DNA of 64,000 bases from Halovenus sp037080055 (GTDB lineage Archaea > Halobacteriota > Halobacteria > Halobacteriales > Haloarculaceae). The stretch spans positions 182,478 through 246,477 of the forward strand of contig NZ_JBAOJI010000007.1 of assembly GCF_037080055.1 (NCBI RefSeq). Reading direction: 5' to 3'. Positions 24,999 through 33,361 of this stretch are shown one piece after another. How positions within the stretch are numbered: position 1 is the first letter of the stretch; each line of letters starts with the position of its first letter. A program made the position numbers and the translations under genes. The notes under the pieces are model-generated. The model made no database searches, had not been told where the DNA came from, and saw only the letters and a program-made list of their open reading frames with translations.

Positions 24999-27239
24999 TT
25001 ACTGCGGGCTTGGGCTGCCGCCGGGGCCGACATCACGGTCGAGCGCACGACCGGTGATCGATTTGAGTCGGTCGACCAGCGAGTCCTTCTCGGGTTCGCC
25101 GGCCAGCGCGACTTCGAGCACCTCGGAGATGTGCGAAACCGGGATGATCTCGACCTGTTCTTTGTACTCTGGCTCGATCATCACGTCCTGCTCGTTCGCC
25201 TTCGGGATGATGATCTTGTCGATGCCCGATTTCGCGGCGGCCTCGATCTTGTGCGTGACGCCGCCGACGGGCAGCACGTCACCGCGGACCGACAGCGAGC
25301 CAGTCATAGCGACGTTTTGCTCGACGGGAATCTCTTCGAGTGCGCTGATTACCGCCGTTGCGACGGTGATGGAAGCGGAGTCGCCGTCGACCCCGCCCTC
25401 ACCGACCTGAACGAACTGGATGTGGATGTCCTTCTCCGAGATGTCCTGATCGGAGAACTTCTTGATGATGGCGGAGACGTTCTCCACGGCTTCCTCGGCC
25501 ATCTCCTTGAGTTGGCCGGTTGCGATCACCTGACCGGGACCCTGCGACGGCGCGATTTCGGCCATCACGGGGAGGACGATTCCGGAGTCTTCGCCCATGA
25601 CCGCCAGCCCGTTGACCCGGCCGACGGCACCGCCCTCGTTGACGGTGAGTTCGTAGTCCTTCCGGCGCTCGATGTACTCGTCGGCCAACTGCTGCTCGAT
25701 GGAGCGCGAGCGGCCTTTCGCCTGCAGCACGTCTTCGCGCTCGGTGTTGTCTTTGCCCTCTGCGCGGGCGATATCCCCGGCAACCCGGACGAGGCCACCG
25801 AGGTTTCGGAGTTCGAGCGTGAGGTGGTCCTTCCGCCCGGCACGACGCTGGGCTTCAAGGATAATCTCCTCCATCGCATCCCGCGTGAAGTCGGGCAGAC
25901 GACCGTCTTTCTCGACTTCTTGGGCGACAAAGCGGGCGTACTTCCGGCGCATCTCTGGCGTGTCGTCGATGGTGTCGTCCATGTACACCTCGTAGCCGTA
26001 GCCTTTGATCCGCGAGCGTAGCGCCGGGTGCATATTCTCCATGGCGTCCATGTTCCCCGAAGCCACCATGACGAAGTCACAGGGCACGGGCTCGGTCTGG
26101 ACCATCGCACCCGAGGAACGCTCGGACTGGCCCGTGATCGAGAACTCGCCCTCCTGAATTGCTGTCATCAGCTTCTGCTGCGAGCGGATGTCGAGGGTGT
26201 TGATCTCGTCGATGTAGAGGACGCCCTTGTTGGCCTTGTGGATCGCACCAGGCTCAACACGGTCGTGGGAGGGCGTCTCCATGCCGCCGGACTGGAACGG
26301 GTCGTGTCGAACGTCGCCCAGCAGCGCACCGGCGTGGGCACCCGTCGCGTCCTCGAACGGCGCGGTCTGCTGGTCTGCGGTGTTGACCAGCAGGTTCGGC
26401 ACCATCGCGTCGTTGCCCCGGGAGATGTACCGGAAGGCCAGATAGATGATCCCTGCAGCGAGGATGCCGAGCAGAATCTGCCCGACGATGATCAGGGCGT
26501 AGCCCAGAATGAGGGCGATGATGATCCACATGATCACCGTTCGCATCTGGTTGCGCTTGCGGGCTTCCTCTTTGTGGGCTTCGACGATCTGTTCGCCTTT
26601 CCCCGCTGGCACGGTCCGAACTTTTGGCTCGTTGCCGTCGTCGGGGTTGTGATAGACAAGTACGTCCTGTAGCTCCTCTTTTGGGAGGAGTTGGCTCATT
26701 GCCTTCGCGAGCATCGACTTCCCGGTCCCGGGTGAGCCGATCATCATTACGTGGCGGCGCTGTTTGGCCGCCTTCAGAACGATATCGCGGGCGTGGTCCT
26801 GCCCGATCACCTGGTCGACGAGTCGCTCGGGAACGCTAATCTCGCTCGAACTGTCGACTTTGAGACCGCCGAGAAGGTCTTCATCTTCGACCTCCTCGTT
26901 GATCTCCATATCTTCGTCGACATCGCTTCCCAGCGCCTCGTCGAGGGGGTTTTCTTCTTGTTCGGATACGCTACCAGCGTCGTCGGGACTCGGTTGGTCG
27001 ATTTCCGAGGCCGGACCCTCGCCCGGAACCCGAATACGTTGCTCGTCGTCCATCTCCGACTGCTCACCGCCGTCGGCGGGAGCCTCGTCGCTGGCTGGCT
27101 GGTCAGTCTCCGCCTCGCCTTCGGCCTCGGCCCCGTTGCTGTCGGCCGCCGGCCTGGCGGACTCATCGGAGTCCGACTCAGCCGCCTCGTCGGCGTCCAT
27201 TTCCCGGTCGGTATCCGGGACATCTGATTCCTTGCTCAT
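24999..27239 (-). CDS. lonB: Archaeal membrane-bound Lon protease (LonB)
   Basis: 746 residues. An acidic N-terminal extension (1-120) is followed by an AAA+ domain with Walker A GSPGTGKSMLA (~168-178), two transmembrane helices inserted in the ATPase (~235-285), which is the archaeal LonB trait, Walker B VLYIDEINTLD, and the C-terminal protease with the Ser/Lys dyad in DGDSASITVA and GGVTHKIEAA. In haloarchaea LonB is essential and controls membrane lipid and carotenoid enzymes. A TATA-like AGTATAT about 40 nt upstream (27.28 kb, minus strand) fits a short leader. Confidence 0.95.
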   Translation of the reverse strand: MSKESDVPDTDREMDADEAAESDSDESARPAADSNGAEAEGEAETDQPASDEAPADGGEQSEMDDEQRIRVPGEGPASEIDQPSPDDAGSVSEQEENPLDEALGSDVDEDMEINEEVEDEDLLGGLKVDSSSEISVPERLVDQVIGQDHARDIVLKAAKQRRHVMMIGSPGTGKSMLAKAMSQLLPKEELQDVLVYHNPDDGNEPKVRTVPAGKGEQIVEAHKEEARKRNQMRTVIMWIIIALILGYALIIVGQILLGILAAGIIYLAFRYISRGNDAMVPNLLVNTADQQTAPFEDATGAHAGALLGDVRHDPFQSGGMETPSHDRVEPGAIHKANKGVLYIDEINTLDIRSQQKLMTAIQEGEFSITGQSERSSGAMVQTEPVPCDFVMVASGNMDAMENMHPALRSRIKGYGYEVYMDDTIDDTPEMRRKYARFVAQEVEKDGRLPDFTRDAMEEIILEAQRRAGRKDHLTLELRNLGGLVRVAGDIARAEGKDNTEREDVLQAKGRSRSIEQQLADEYIERRKDYELTVNEGGAVGRVNGLAVMGEDSGIVLPVMAEIAPSQGPGQVIATGQLKEMAEEAVENVSAIIKKFSDQDISEKDIHIQFVQVGEGGVDGDSASITVATAVISALEEIPVEQNVAMTGSLSVRGDVLPVGGVTHKIEAAAKSGIDKIIIPKANEQDVMIEPEYKEQVEIIPVSHISEVLEVALAGEPEKDSLVDRLKSITGRALDRDVGPGGSPSPQ

Positions 27240-27376
27240 ACAAACGTTGCTATGTTTTTTGGAAAGGGCTGTCGACTGATATACTTTCTCCCCGATATCA
27301 CGGCCGCGAACGATAAAATGGGCAGCAGAGGCGGTATACGGCGGGAATAGCTACTGGTGTCGAACACCGACCATTC

Positions 27377-27383
27377 TTATAAT
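27377..27383 (+). promoter_or_regulatory. TATA box of nadM
   Basis: TTATAAT is centred 25 nt before the ATG at 27405, as in leaderless archaeal transcripts; this spacing decides the start among three in-frame candidates. The lonB promoter lies back to back in the same 165-bp interval. Confidence 0.6.
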
Positions 27384-27404
27384 CAGCGTCCAAACGGCAT
27401 GCAA

Positions 27405-27908
27405 ATGGCTCCCTTCCGAGGCTGTCTGATCGGCCGGTTCCAACCGTTTCACAGCGGGCATCTCAGACTCGTCGAACGCATTGCAGCGGATGTCGACGAA
27501 CTGGTAATCGGCATCGGCAGTGCCGACGCGTCTCACACCCGGCGTAATCCGTTCACGGCTGGTGAACGTGTTATGATGATCCGCAAGACGCTGGAATCAT
27601 ACGATATCACCGATTACGTCGTCCCGATCGAAGATCTCGAACGGAACTCTGTCTGGGTCAGCCACGTCAAGAGCATGGCCCCGGAGTTCGACGTTGCGTA
27701 CTCGAACAATCCACTCGTCGTCCGACTCTTTTCCGAGGCCGGAATCGAGGTCAGACAGACCGAGATGTTCGACCGTGAGGATCTGAAAGGGAGCGAAATT
27801 CGCCGGCAGATGATCGACGACGGCGACTGGCGACAGCACGTTCCCGAACCCGTCCAGGACGTGATCGAAGAGATCGACGGCGTCGGCCGACTTCGGGAGA
27901 TAGAGTGA
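27405..27908 (+). CDS. nadM: Nicotinamide-nucleotide adenylyltransferase
   Basis: 167 residues. The nucleotidyltransferase signature GRFQPFHSGH (~10-19, His16 and His19) and the C-terminal LKGSEIRRQM are both intact. It joins NMN and ATP to give NAD+. An ORF extension upstream exists, but the TATA box lies within it, so ATG 27405 (or the ATG two codons earlier) is used. Divergent from lonB. Confidence 0.92.
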   Translation: MAPFRGCLIGRFQPFHSGHLRLVERIAADVDELVIGIGSADASHTRRNPFTAGERVMMIRKTLESYDITDYVVPIEDLERNSVWVSHVKSMAPEFDVAYSNNPLVVRLFSEAGIEVRQTEMFDREDLKGSEIRRQMIDDGDWRQHVPEPVQDVIEEIDGVGRLREIE

Positions 27909-28026
27909 CGGCGGCGTCGGGGCTGTCGATTCTCCGCAGCCAGTCCCGCCACTTATATGACTGTACCGCTCCTAGGTCCTGCTATCACAGCCGTGCGATC
28001 TGATCGTCCGACGAGGGAAACTGCGT

Positions 28027-29484
28027 ATGCCACATTCAGCAAAGTACGTCATTCACGCGGATATTCGCACCAGCGGAGTCGTCGAGCGCAGCGACGTCGT
28101 CGGCGCTATCTTCGGGCAGACCGAAGGACTGCTCGGGGAGGATATGGACCTGCGGGACCTGCAGGACGCCTCGAAGGTCGGCCGGATCGACGTCGACATC
28201 GAATCTGAGGGCGGCCGTTCGTTCGGCACGATCCAGATTGCAAGCGGGATGGACCGCGCCAAGACGGCCGTCCTCGCCGCGGCACTGGAGACCATCGAAC
28301 GCGTCGGCCCCTGCCGGGCGAACTGCTCGATCATCAAAATCGAGGACGCCCGCGCCGCCAAGCGCCGCGAGATTGTCGACCGCGCGACGGAACTGCTCGC
28401 GGCCTTCGAGGACGAACAACTCACCAGCGAGCGACTCGTCGAGGAGGTTCGCGAGCGCGTGCGGGAGTCGGAACTGACCGAGTACCGCGACTTTCCCGCT
28501 GGCCCACGTGTCGCCGACAGCGACGCGATCATCGTCGTCGAGGGTCGCGCGGACGTACGGAAACTGCTCTCGGTCGGCATCAAAAACGCCATCGCCGTCG
28601 AAGGGACAGACGTGCCAGAGGAAATCGCCCGACTCACACAGGACCGGACGACGACGGCCTTCCTCGACGGTGACCGCGGCGGCGACCTCATCCTCCGGGA
28701 ACTCGCACAGGTCGGAAACATCGATTACGTCGCCTTCGCTCCACGGGACCGTTCAGTCGAGGATCTGGATCGCGGTGCGATCATGGCCGCGCTCCGCAAG
28801 AAACTCCCCTACGAACAGATCGAAGACGGAACGACACCACGGGAGACGTTCGCTCCGACTGACGGCGGAACCGTCACTGACGACGCGACGCCCAGCGAGG
28901 ATCGGATCCCGGAGCCATCGAGCGATATCGATCCCGACGCTGACAACGGAGCCGAGACGGACCCAGCGGTCGGGCAGTCGCCGCCAGATCCAAGCGACGC
29001 GGACTCGTCGACAGAGACAGAATCGACCGGCGGGCCGACAGAGACACACCCGGAACAGACGACTCACGCAGAAAACGGCTCGCCGACAGCAGTCGAGTCA
29101 GCCGAGCGCGCAGATTCGGCTCAGGAAGAATCCGAACGAACTGATTCGGCCGGTGAACAGGACGAGTCGGCGGCGGAGACGGCACCGAAAACGCTCGGCG
29201 ATCACGTCGCCGATATCGTCGAGGCGGGATCCGGAAACGTTCGACTGCTCGATTCAGAGTTCTCGTCGCTGGCCGAGACCGACGCCGACGATGCGTTCGA
29301 GGCTATCGAGACGGCCGAAGAGACGGCTCATACCGTCGTTCTCGACGGAAGCGTCACACAGCGGCTGGTCGACATCGCTGCTCAGCGCGGGGTCGGGCAG
29401 ATCATCGCCGCCGAGACCGGCGAATTCGTCAAACAGCCAGCCAGCGTCCGTGTTCACGCAGCCGACGAGATCGAGTTGAACTGA
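28027..29484 (+). CDS. dnaG: Archaeal DnaG primase-like protein
   Basis: 485 residues. The N-terminal archaeal DnaG region (MPHSAKYVIHADIRTSGVVERSDVVGAIFGQTEGLLG) is followed by a TOPRIM domain (~165-250) with IIVVEGRADVRKLL and FLDGDRGGDLIL, the conserved Glu and DxD. A haloarchaeal acidic Ser/Thr/Glu-rich insertion (~290-395) precedes a C-terminal domain. Archaeal DnaG is associated with the exosome and RNA degradation and has weak primase activity. A TATA-like TTATATGA lies ~70 nt upstream. Confidence 0.93.
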   Translation: MPHSAKYVIHADIRTSGVVERSDVVGAIFGQTEGLLGEDMDLRDLQDASKVGRIDVDIESEGGRSFGTIQIASGMDRAKTAVLAAALETIERVGPCRANCSIIKIEDARAAKRREIVDRATELLAAFEDEQLTSERLVEEVRERVRESELTEYRDFPAGPRVADSDAIIVVEGRADVRKLLSVGIKNAIAVEGTDVPEEIARLTQDRTTTAFLDGDRGGDLILRELAQVGNIDYVAFAPRDRSVEDLDRGAIMAALRKKLPYEQIEDGTTPRETFAPTDGGTVTDDATPSEDRIPEPSSDIDPDADNGAETDPAVGQSPPDPSDADSSTETESTGGPTETHPEQTTHAENGSPTAVESAERADSAQEESERTDSAGEQDESAAETAPKTLGDHVADIVEAGSGNVRLLDSEFSSLAETDADDAFEAIETAEETAHTVVLDGSVTQRLVDIAAQRGVGQIIAAETGEFVKQPASVRVHAADEIELN

Positions 29485-29501
29485 CTGCGTCGAGAGCCAG
29501 A

Positions 29502-29939
29502 TCACTCTAGCGCCGTCAGGTCCCGAGCGAGCAACAGTCCTGCGCCGCTTTCGTACTCGTCGTCCAGTCGTTCACAGACCTCGAACTCGTGTTGTCCGTA
29601 GAATGCTCTCACCTCCTCGTCGACAGCCTGAACCGTCAACACGAGTCGTTCGTATCCTTCTGTCCGCTGATCTCGCGAGATGGTCTCGATGAGTGCCGAG
29701 CCGTATCCCTGCCGTTGTTCGTCGGGGTCGACCGCCAGTTCCGTGAGATAGGCGGTCTCCTCGGGGCCAGGCATGACGATGGCGTAGCCGACCGGGCGAT
29801 TTTCGAGAGCGGCGAAAAGCGGTGGAAAGCCGCTCAGCGCCGCGTCAAGTATCTCTGGCCACGGTTCGGGCAGGGCAGCCTGCTGGATCTCCCGGAGTCG
29901 ATTACCGTCGACTGTCGTCGTCTGTCTGATCTGGACCAT
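29502..29939 (-). CDS. GNAT-family N-acetyltransferase
   Basis: 145 residues. The acetyl-CoA loop reads DPDEQRQGYGSALIE (R/Q-x-x-G-x-G/A type) after the YLTELAVDP strand; the C-terminal YGQHEFEV is the typical beta6-alpha4 element. The substrate is unknown. The start at 29939 lies 2 bp after the DUF92 stop, so it is the last gene of the DUF368-sir2-DUF92-GNAT operon. Being co-transcribed with a Sir2 deacetylase makes protein acetylation a reasonable guess. Confidence 0.87.
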   Translation of the reverse strand: MVQIRQTTTVDGNRLREIQQAALPEPWPEILDAALSGFPPLFAALENRPVGYAIVMPGPEETAYLTELAVDPDEQRQGYGSALIETISRDQRTEGYERLVLTVQAVDEEVRAFYGQHEFEVCERLDDEYESGAGLLLARDLTALE

Positions 29940-29941
29940 CG

Positions 29942-31327
29942 TTACAGTGAGAGGCCGGCGGTCGCTGCGATTGCCGCCCCGGCGAGAGCAGCGGCCAGCG
30001 TCGCGAGGAAGTTCACGCCCTGATTCCCGCAGAGCCAGCCTTCGATCGTCGCGCCCAGCAGGCTGTCGACGGTCATGCCGACGACGCCCGCGGCGACGAT
30101 TGCGCTGGCAGCGACCGCAGTGATGCTGTCGAAGGCGACGAAGGCGATCAGGGCGACGATTGCTGCGCCGCAGGCACCGACGACCTCTCCCTGCCACGTC
30201 ACGGCACCATCAGTTCCGGGTTCGACGACCCGCAGCGTGGTAATCAGTCGTGGCTTGTCGAACAAGCCACCGATCTCGCTCGAGAGGGTATCGGCCAGTG
30301 CTGCGCCGACGGCGCCGGCGAAGGCGAAGAAAAACACCGCTTTCGGGACGCCGATCTGTTGGCTGGCTGCCGCGCCGACGACGGCGAATAGCGCCACCAG
30401 CGAGTTCGCGAGCACGTTGCCGGTCCCGCGTGCCCCCTCGTTTTCCTCGGCGATGCCGCGGTCGAGTTTACGGTCGTATCGGTACTTCGATGCCAACCCG
30501 CCGATGCCGAAGAAGGCGATCAGCATGGCGAACCAGCCGTAACTACCCAGGACGATCGTCAGCAATCCGAGCAGGACGCCGGTCAACATGCCCGGCAGCG
30601 ATGCGGTATCCAGCGCGAAGGAGGCGTAGCCGAGCACGATCGTGACCGCGAGGGCGACGGCGATCCGGACCGTCGTGATTTCGACCGGCAGTGCGCCGAG
30701 AAACCACAGGAGCAATGCGGCCGAGACCATCACGAGTACGTCGTCACGTTTGAACAGCGCTTCCCGCAACAGCGCTGCGAGCAGGCTCCCGCTGGCGGCT
30801 AAAAACGCGACCACCTGCCACTCGACTGTCTGTCCGGTGAGTCCAGCCGCGAGCAGCTGTCCGGCACTTCCCGCGAGAAAGCCGCCGCCGACGAACCCAG
30901 CCGTCGCGCGGAACGGATCGCCCCACCGGTGTCGACAGCCCTGTCCGGCGAGGTTGCCGACCGACAGCAGCAAGACGGTTCCGACGTAGATCGGTACCGG
31001 AAGGCCGAACTCGACGGCCAACACGGCGGTTCCGGCGGCAGCGAGTGCGAATCCAGCCAGCCCGTACAGCGCCCCGTCACGGCGGTCCCCTGGCCGGGCG
31101 AACAACTCGAACAGCACTGTATCCGGCTTGATGACGAGCGCGGCGGCGGCGACGATCAGAAAGGGTCCGATCGCGAGCACTGTCGCCACCGCCGGCTCAC
31201 CGATGCCCTCCACGAACGGAACGGCGAAGGCGAGTAGACTCACCAGCGCAAACGCCGCGGCTCGTCGGACCGGCCCTGTCACTACAGCGGGGTATTGCCG
31301 ACCGGCACTTACGTTTTCCGAACCCAT
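29942..31327 (-). CDS. DUF92 multi-spanning membrane protein
   Basis: 461 residues, about 12 hydrophobic helices. The C-terminal half carries DUF92 features: FFGIGGLASKYRYDRKLDRGIAEENEGARGTGNVLANSL and ALADTLSSEIG. Plant/cyanobacterial VTE6 of this family phosphorylates phytyl-phosphate, so prenyl-phosphate kinase activity is possible but unproven in archaea. The N-terminal ~190 residues are an extra membrane region. It is 18 bp downstream of sir2. Confidence 0.85.
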   Translation of the reverse strand: MGSENVSAGRQYPAVVTGPVRRAAAFALVSLLAFAVPFVEGIGEPAVATVLAIGPFLIVAAAALVIKPDTVLFELFARPGDRRDGALYGLAGFALAAAGTAVLAVEFGLPVPIYVGTVLLLSVGNLAGQGCRHRWGDPFRATAGFVGGGFLAGSAGQLLAAGLTGQTVEWQVVAFLAASGSLLAALLREALFKRDDVLVMVSAALLLWFLGALPVEITTVRIAVALAVTIVLGYASFALDTASLPGMLTGVLLGLLTIVLGSYGWFAMLIAFFGIGGLASKYRYDRKLDRGIAEENEGARGTGNVLANSLVALFAVVGAAASQQIGVPKAVFFFAFAGAVGAALADTLSSEIGGLFDKPRLITTLRVVEPGTDGAVTWQGEVVGACGAAIVALIAFVAFDSITAVAASAIVAAGVVGMTVDSLLGATIEGWLCGNQGVNFLATLAAALAGAAIAATAGLSL

Positions 31328-31345
31328 CGTCACGTTCTGCTCCGG

Positions 31346-32122
31346 TCAGGCTGTCTCGATTGCGTCCCGAACCGCGGGGAGGACCTCCGTTACGTCGCCA
31401 CGAATGTCGAACTCGGCGTTGTCGGAGACGGGTGTCTCCTCCAGATTGACGATCCCCAGCGTCGAGCCAGTTCGGGTTGCGATCCGCGGGAGTGAGGCCG
31501 CCGGTTCGACGGTCAGCGACGACCCGATTGCGAGCAGCACGTCGGCCTCTCGGGCCTGTTCTTTGGCTCGCTGGAGTGTCACTTTCGGTAGCTGCTCGCC
31601 GAACAGCACCGTATCCGGCTTCAACACGCCGCCGCAGGCCGGACACTCCGGGGGAAGCTGTCTGTCGTCGATCTGCTCGCGGGCGAGTTCGAGTGGCTCC
31701 GTTTGTCCGCAGCCCTCGCAGGCCACACGCTGGCCGTTCCCGTGTATCTCGATCACTGACGAGCCAGCGGTCTCGTGCAACCCGTCGACGTTCTGTGTGA
31801 TGACTGTCTCCAACTGGCCTGCCTCCTCCAGCGCGGCCAGTGCGTCGTGAGCACCGTTTGGTTCGATGTCGTCGCCGAACACTTCCTCGTACAGGTCGAT
31901 GCGCTTCTCCCAGAACGACGCGGGATCGGCCCTGAAATTGCTGTAGTGAAACTCCGAGGGGTCGTACTGATCCCAGATCCCGCCTTCGCTCCGGAAGTCG
32001 GGAATTCCCGAGGCCGTGCTGACGCCGGCCCCCGTGAAGGCGACTGTCGACTCCGCATCGGCAATCGCCCGGGCGATAGCCGTAATTTCCTCGTCCATAC
32101 TCTGTTGTGGGCTCGCAGCCAT
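31346..32122 (-). CDS. sir2: Sir2-family NAD-dependent protein deacylase
   Basis: 258 residues with GAGVSTASGIPDFRSEGG (~31-48), TQNVDGLHE, the catalytic His in IHGNGQ (~127), a Zn site CEGCG ... CPACGG and the late GSSLTVEPAASLP and GIVNLEETP. It uses NAD+ to remove acyl groups from lysine. A second in-frame ATG (32098) is an alternative start. It lies 17 bp after the DUF368 stop. The family length is normal. Confidence 0.92.
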   Translation of the reverse strand: MAASPQQSMDEEITAIARAIADAESTVAFTGAGVSTASGIPDFRSEGGIWDQYDPSEFHYSNFRADPASFWEKRIDLYEEVFGDDIEPNGAHDALAALEEAGQLETVITQNVDGLHETAGSSVIEIHGNGQRVACEGCGQTEPLELAREQIDDRQLPPECPACGGVLKPDTVLFGEQLPKVTLQRAKEQAREADVLLAIGSSLTVEPAASLPRIATRTGSTLGIVNLEETPVSDNAEFDIRGDVTEVLPAVRDAIETA

Positions 32123-32139
32123 CAAAGGCGTTTTGACGC

Positions 32140-33150
32140 TCAATACGCGAGGTCTGCGGTCGAGTAGTCCAGCACGAACACGAGTCCAGCCCCGACGACG
32201 GCGGCGACGGCGACGACGGCCGCCCCCACAGGAGTTGGCTCCGTCACGGCAGCGACTTCGAGCACCGGCAGGCGGAGCGATCCGACCATCAGACTCACGA
32301 GAAAGGCGAGCGTCGCTCGCCGGTAGTTTCCGAGTGCCCACCGAACTGTGTAGGCGACAGTGAACACGCCGACGGCCGCCCCCGAGAGAAACACCACAAT
32401 CCGGACGCCGTCCTGCACGAGCGACGCCGTCACCCCATCACGCCCCAGCGCGATTAGCCCGTCGACGAACCCGTTCAGTGTCGCCGTCATCATCTCGTAC
32501 TGCCCGAGCAACAGCAGGATAAACGCACCGGAGATGCCCGGCAGGAGCATCCCGCTGATCGCGACAGAGCCAGCGACGAAGATAACCGGCAGCGAACTCG
32601 GCACGCCGCCCTGTCCCGAGATACCGGCGATTGTGAACGCAATCGCGAACCCAGCGACCGCAGCGAGGATCTGACGAGGCTGCTGGAGCCACTCGCGCTC
32701 GCCGAGGATGACTGCCGAGGCACCGATCAGTCCGAAAAAGAAGGCATAGGTCGGTCCCGGAATCGTTTCCAGCGCGAACTCGACGACGCGCGCAAGGAGG
32801 ATGACCGCCGTCGCCATCCCGCCGCCCAGCGCCAGCAGAAACGGCACGTCCATCCGGCGGAGCTCATCGAACAAGTCCGCCCGACCCGACGGCTGATGGA
32901 GCGATGGGAGATGTCTCAGAACGATGGGATCGAGGGCGGTCAGCGCGGCGATCAACCGCTCGTAGATGCCGACGATCAGCGCGATAGTTCCGCCGGAGAC
33001 GCCCGGGACGGCGTCTGCACTGCCCATCGCGAGACCCTTCGCGTAGACGATCAGCCACGACCGAAGCCCGCTGCCTGCGGTTTCGGTCCGTTGTTTTCCC
33101 TCTGTAGCAGGTCCGGTCTCGCCGTCGACCGTGTCGGTGTCGGCTGTCAT
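32140..33150 (-). CDS. DUF368 polyprenyl-phosphate translocase-family protein
   Basis: 336 residues with about eight membrane segments. The DUF368 signature GLAMGSADAVPGVSGGTIALIVGIYERLI (~38-66) and its repeat-like AISGMLLPGISGAFILLLLGQYE are clear. Bacterial DUF368 (PopT) proteins are reported to flip undecaprenyl phosphate back across the membrane. In archaea the equivalent lipid is dolichyl phosphate, and the gene lies 211 bp downstream of aglB on the same strand, which fits recycling of the AglB lipid carrier (inference). Confidence 0.88.
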   Translation of the reverse strand: MTADTDTVDGETGPATEGKQRTETAGSGLRSWLIVYAKGLAMGSADAVPGVSGGTIALIVGIYERLIAALTALDPIVLRHLPSLHQPSGRADLFDELRRMDVPFLLALGGGMATAVILLARVVEFALETIPGPTYAFFFGLIGASAVILGEREWLQQPRQILAAVAGFAIAFTIAGISGQGGVPSSLPVIFVAGSVAISGMLLPGISGAFILLLLGQYEMMTATLNGFVDGLIALGRDGVTASLVQDGVRIVVFLSGAAVGVFTVAYTVRWALGNYRRATLAFLVSLMVGSLRLPVLEVAAVTEPTPVGAAVVAVAAVVGAGLVFVLDYSTADLAY

Positions 33151-33361
33151 CGCTCACCTTCGTGCGCCGCTTCGTGGCTTCTCGATCGCGTCTCGGGGTT
33201 CGGACTGGCTTGCTCTGATCGGCTCAGTACGGTCTGGTCTGGAAATCTCGACAGCGACCGCAGCAGTCGGTGGACGTTCGGGTGCTCCACGCTCGTTTGG
33301 TGCTTTTGTGTTCCCTTCGTTAATCAGTTCGTGTCGACGCGCTCGAAAAACGTGCTCGCGT

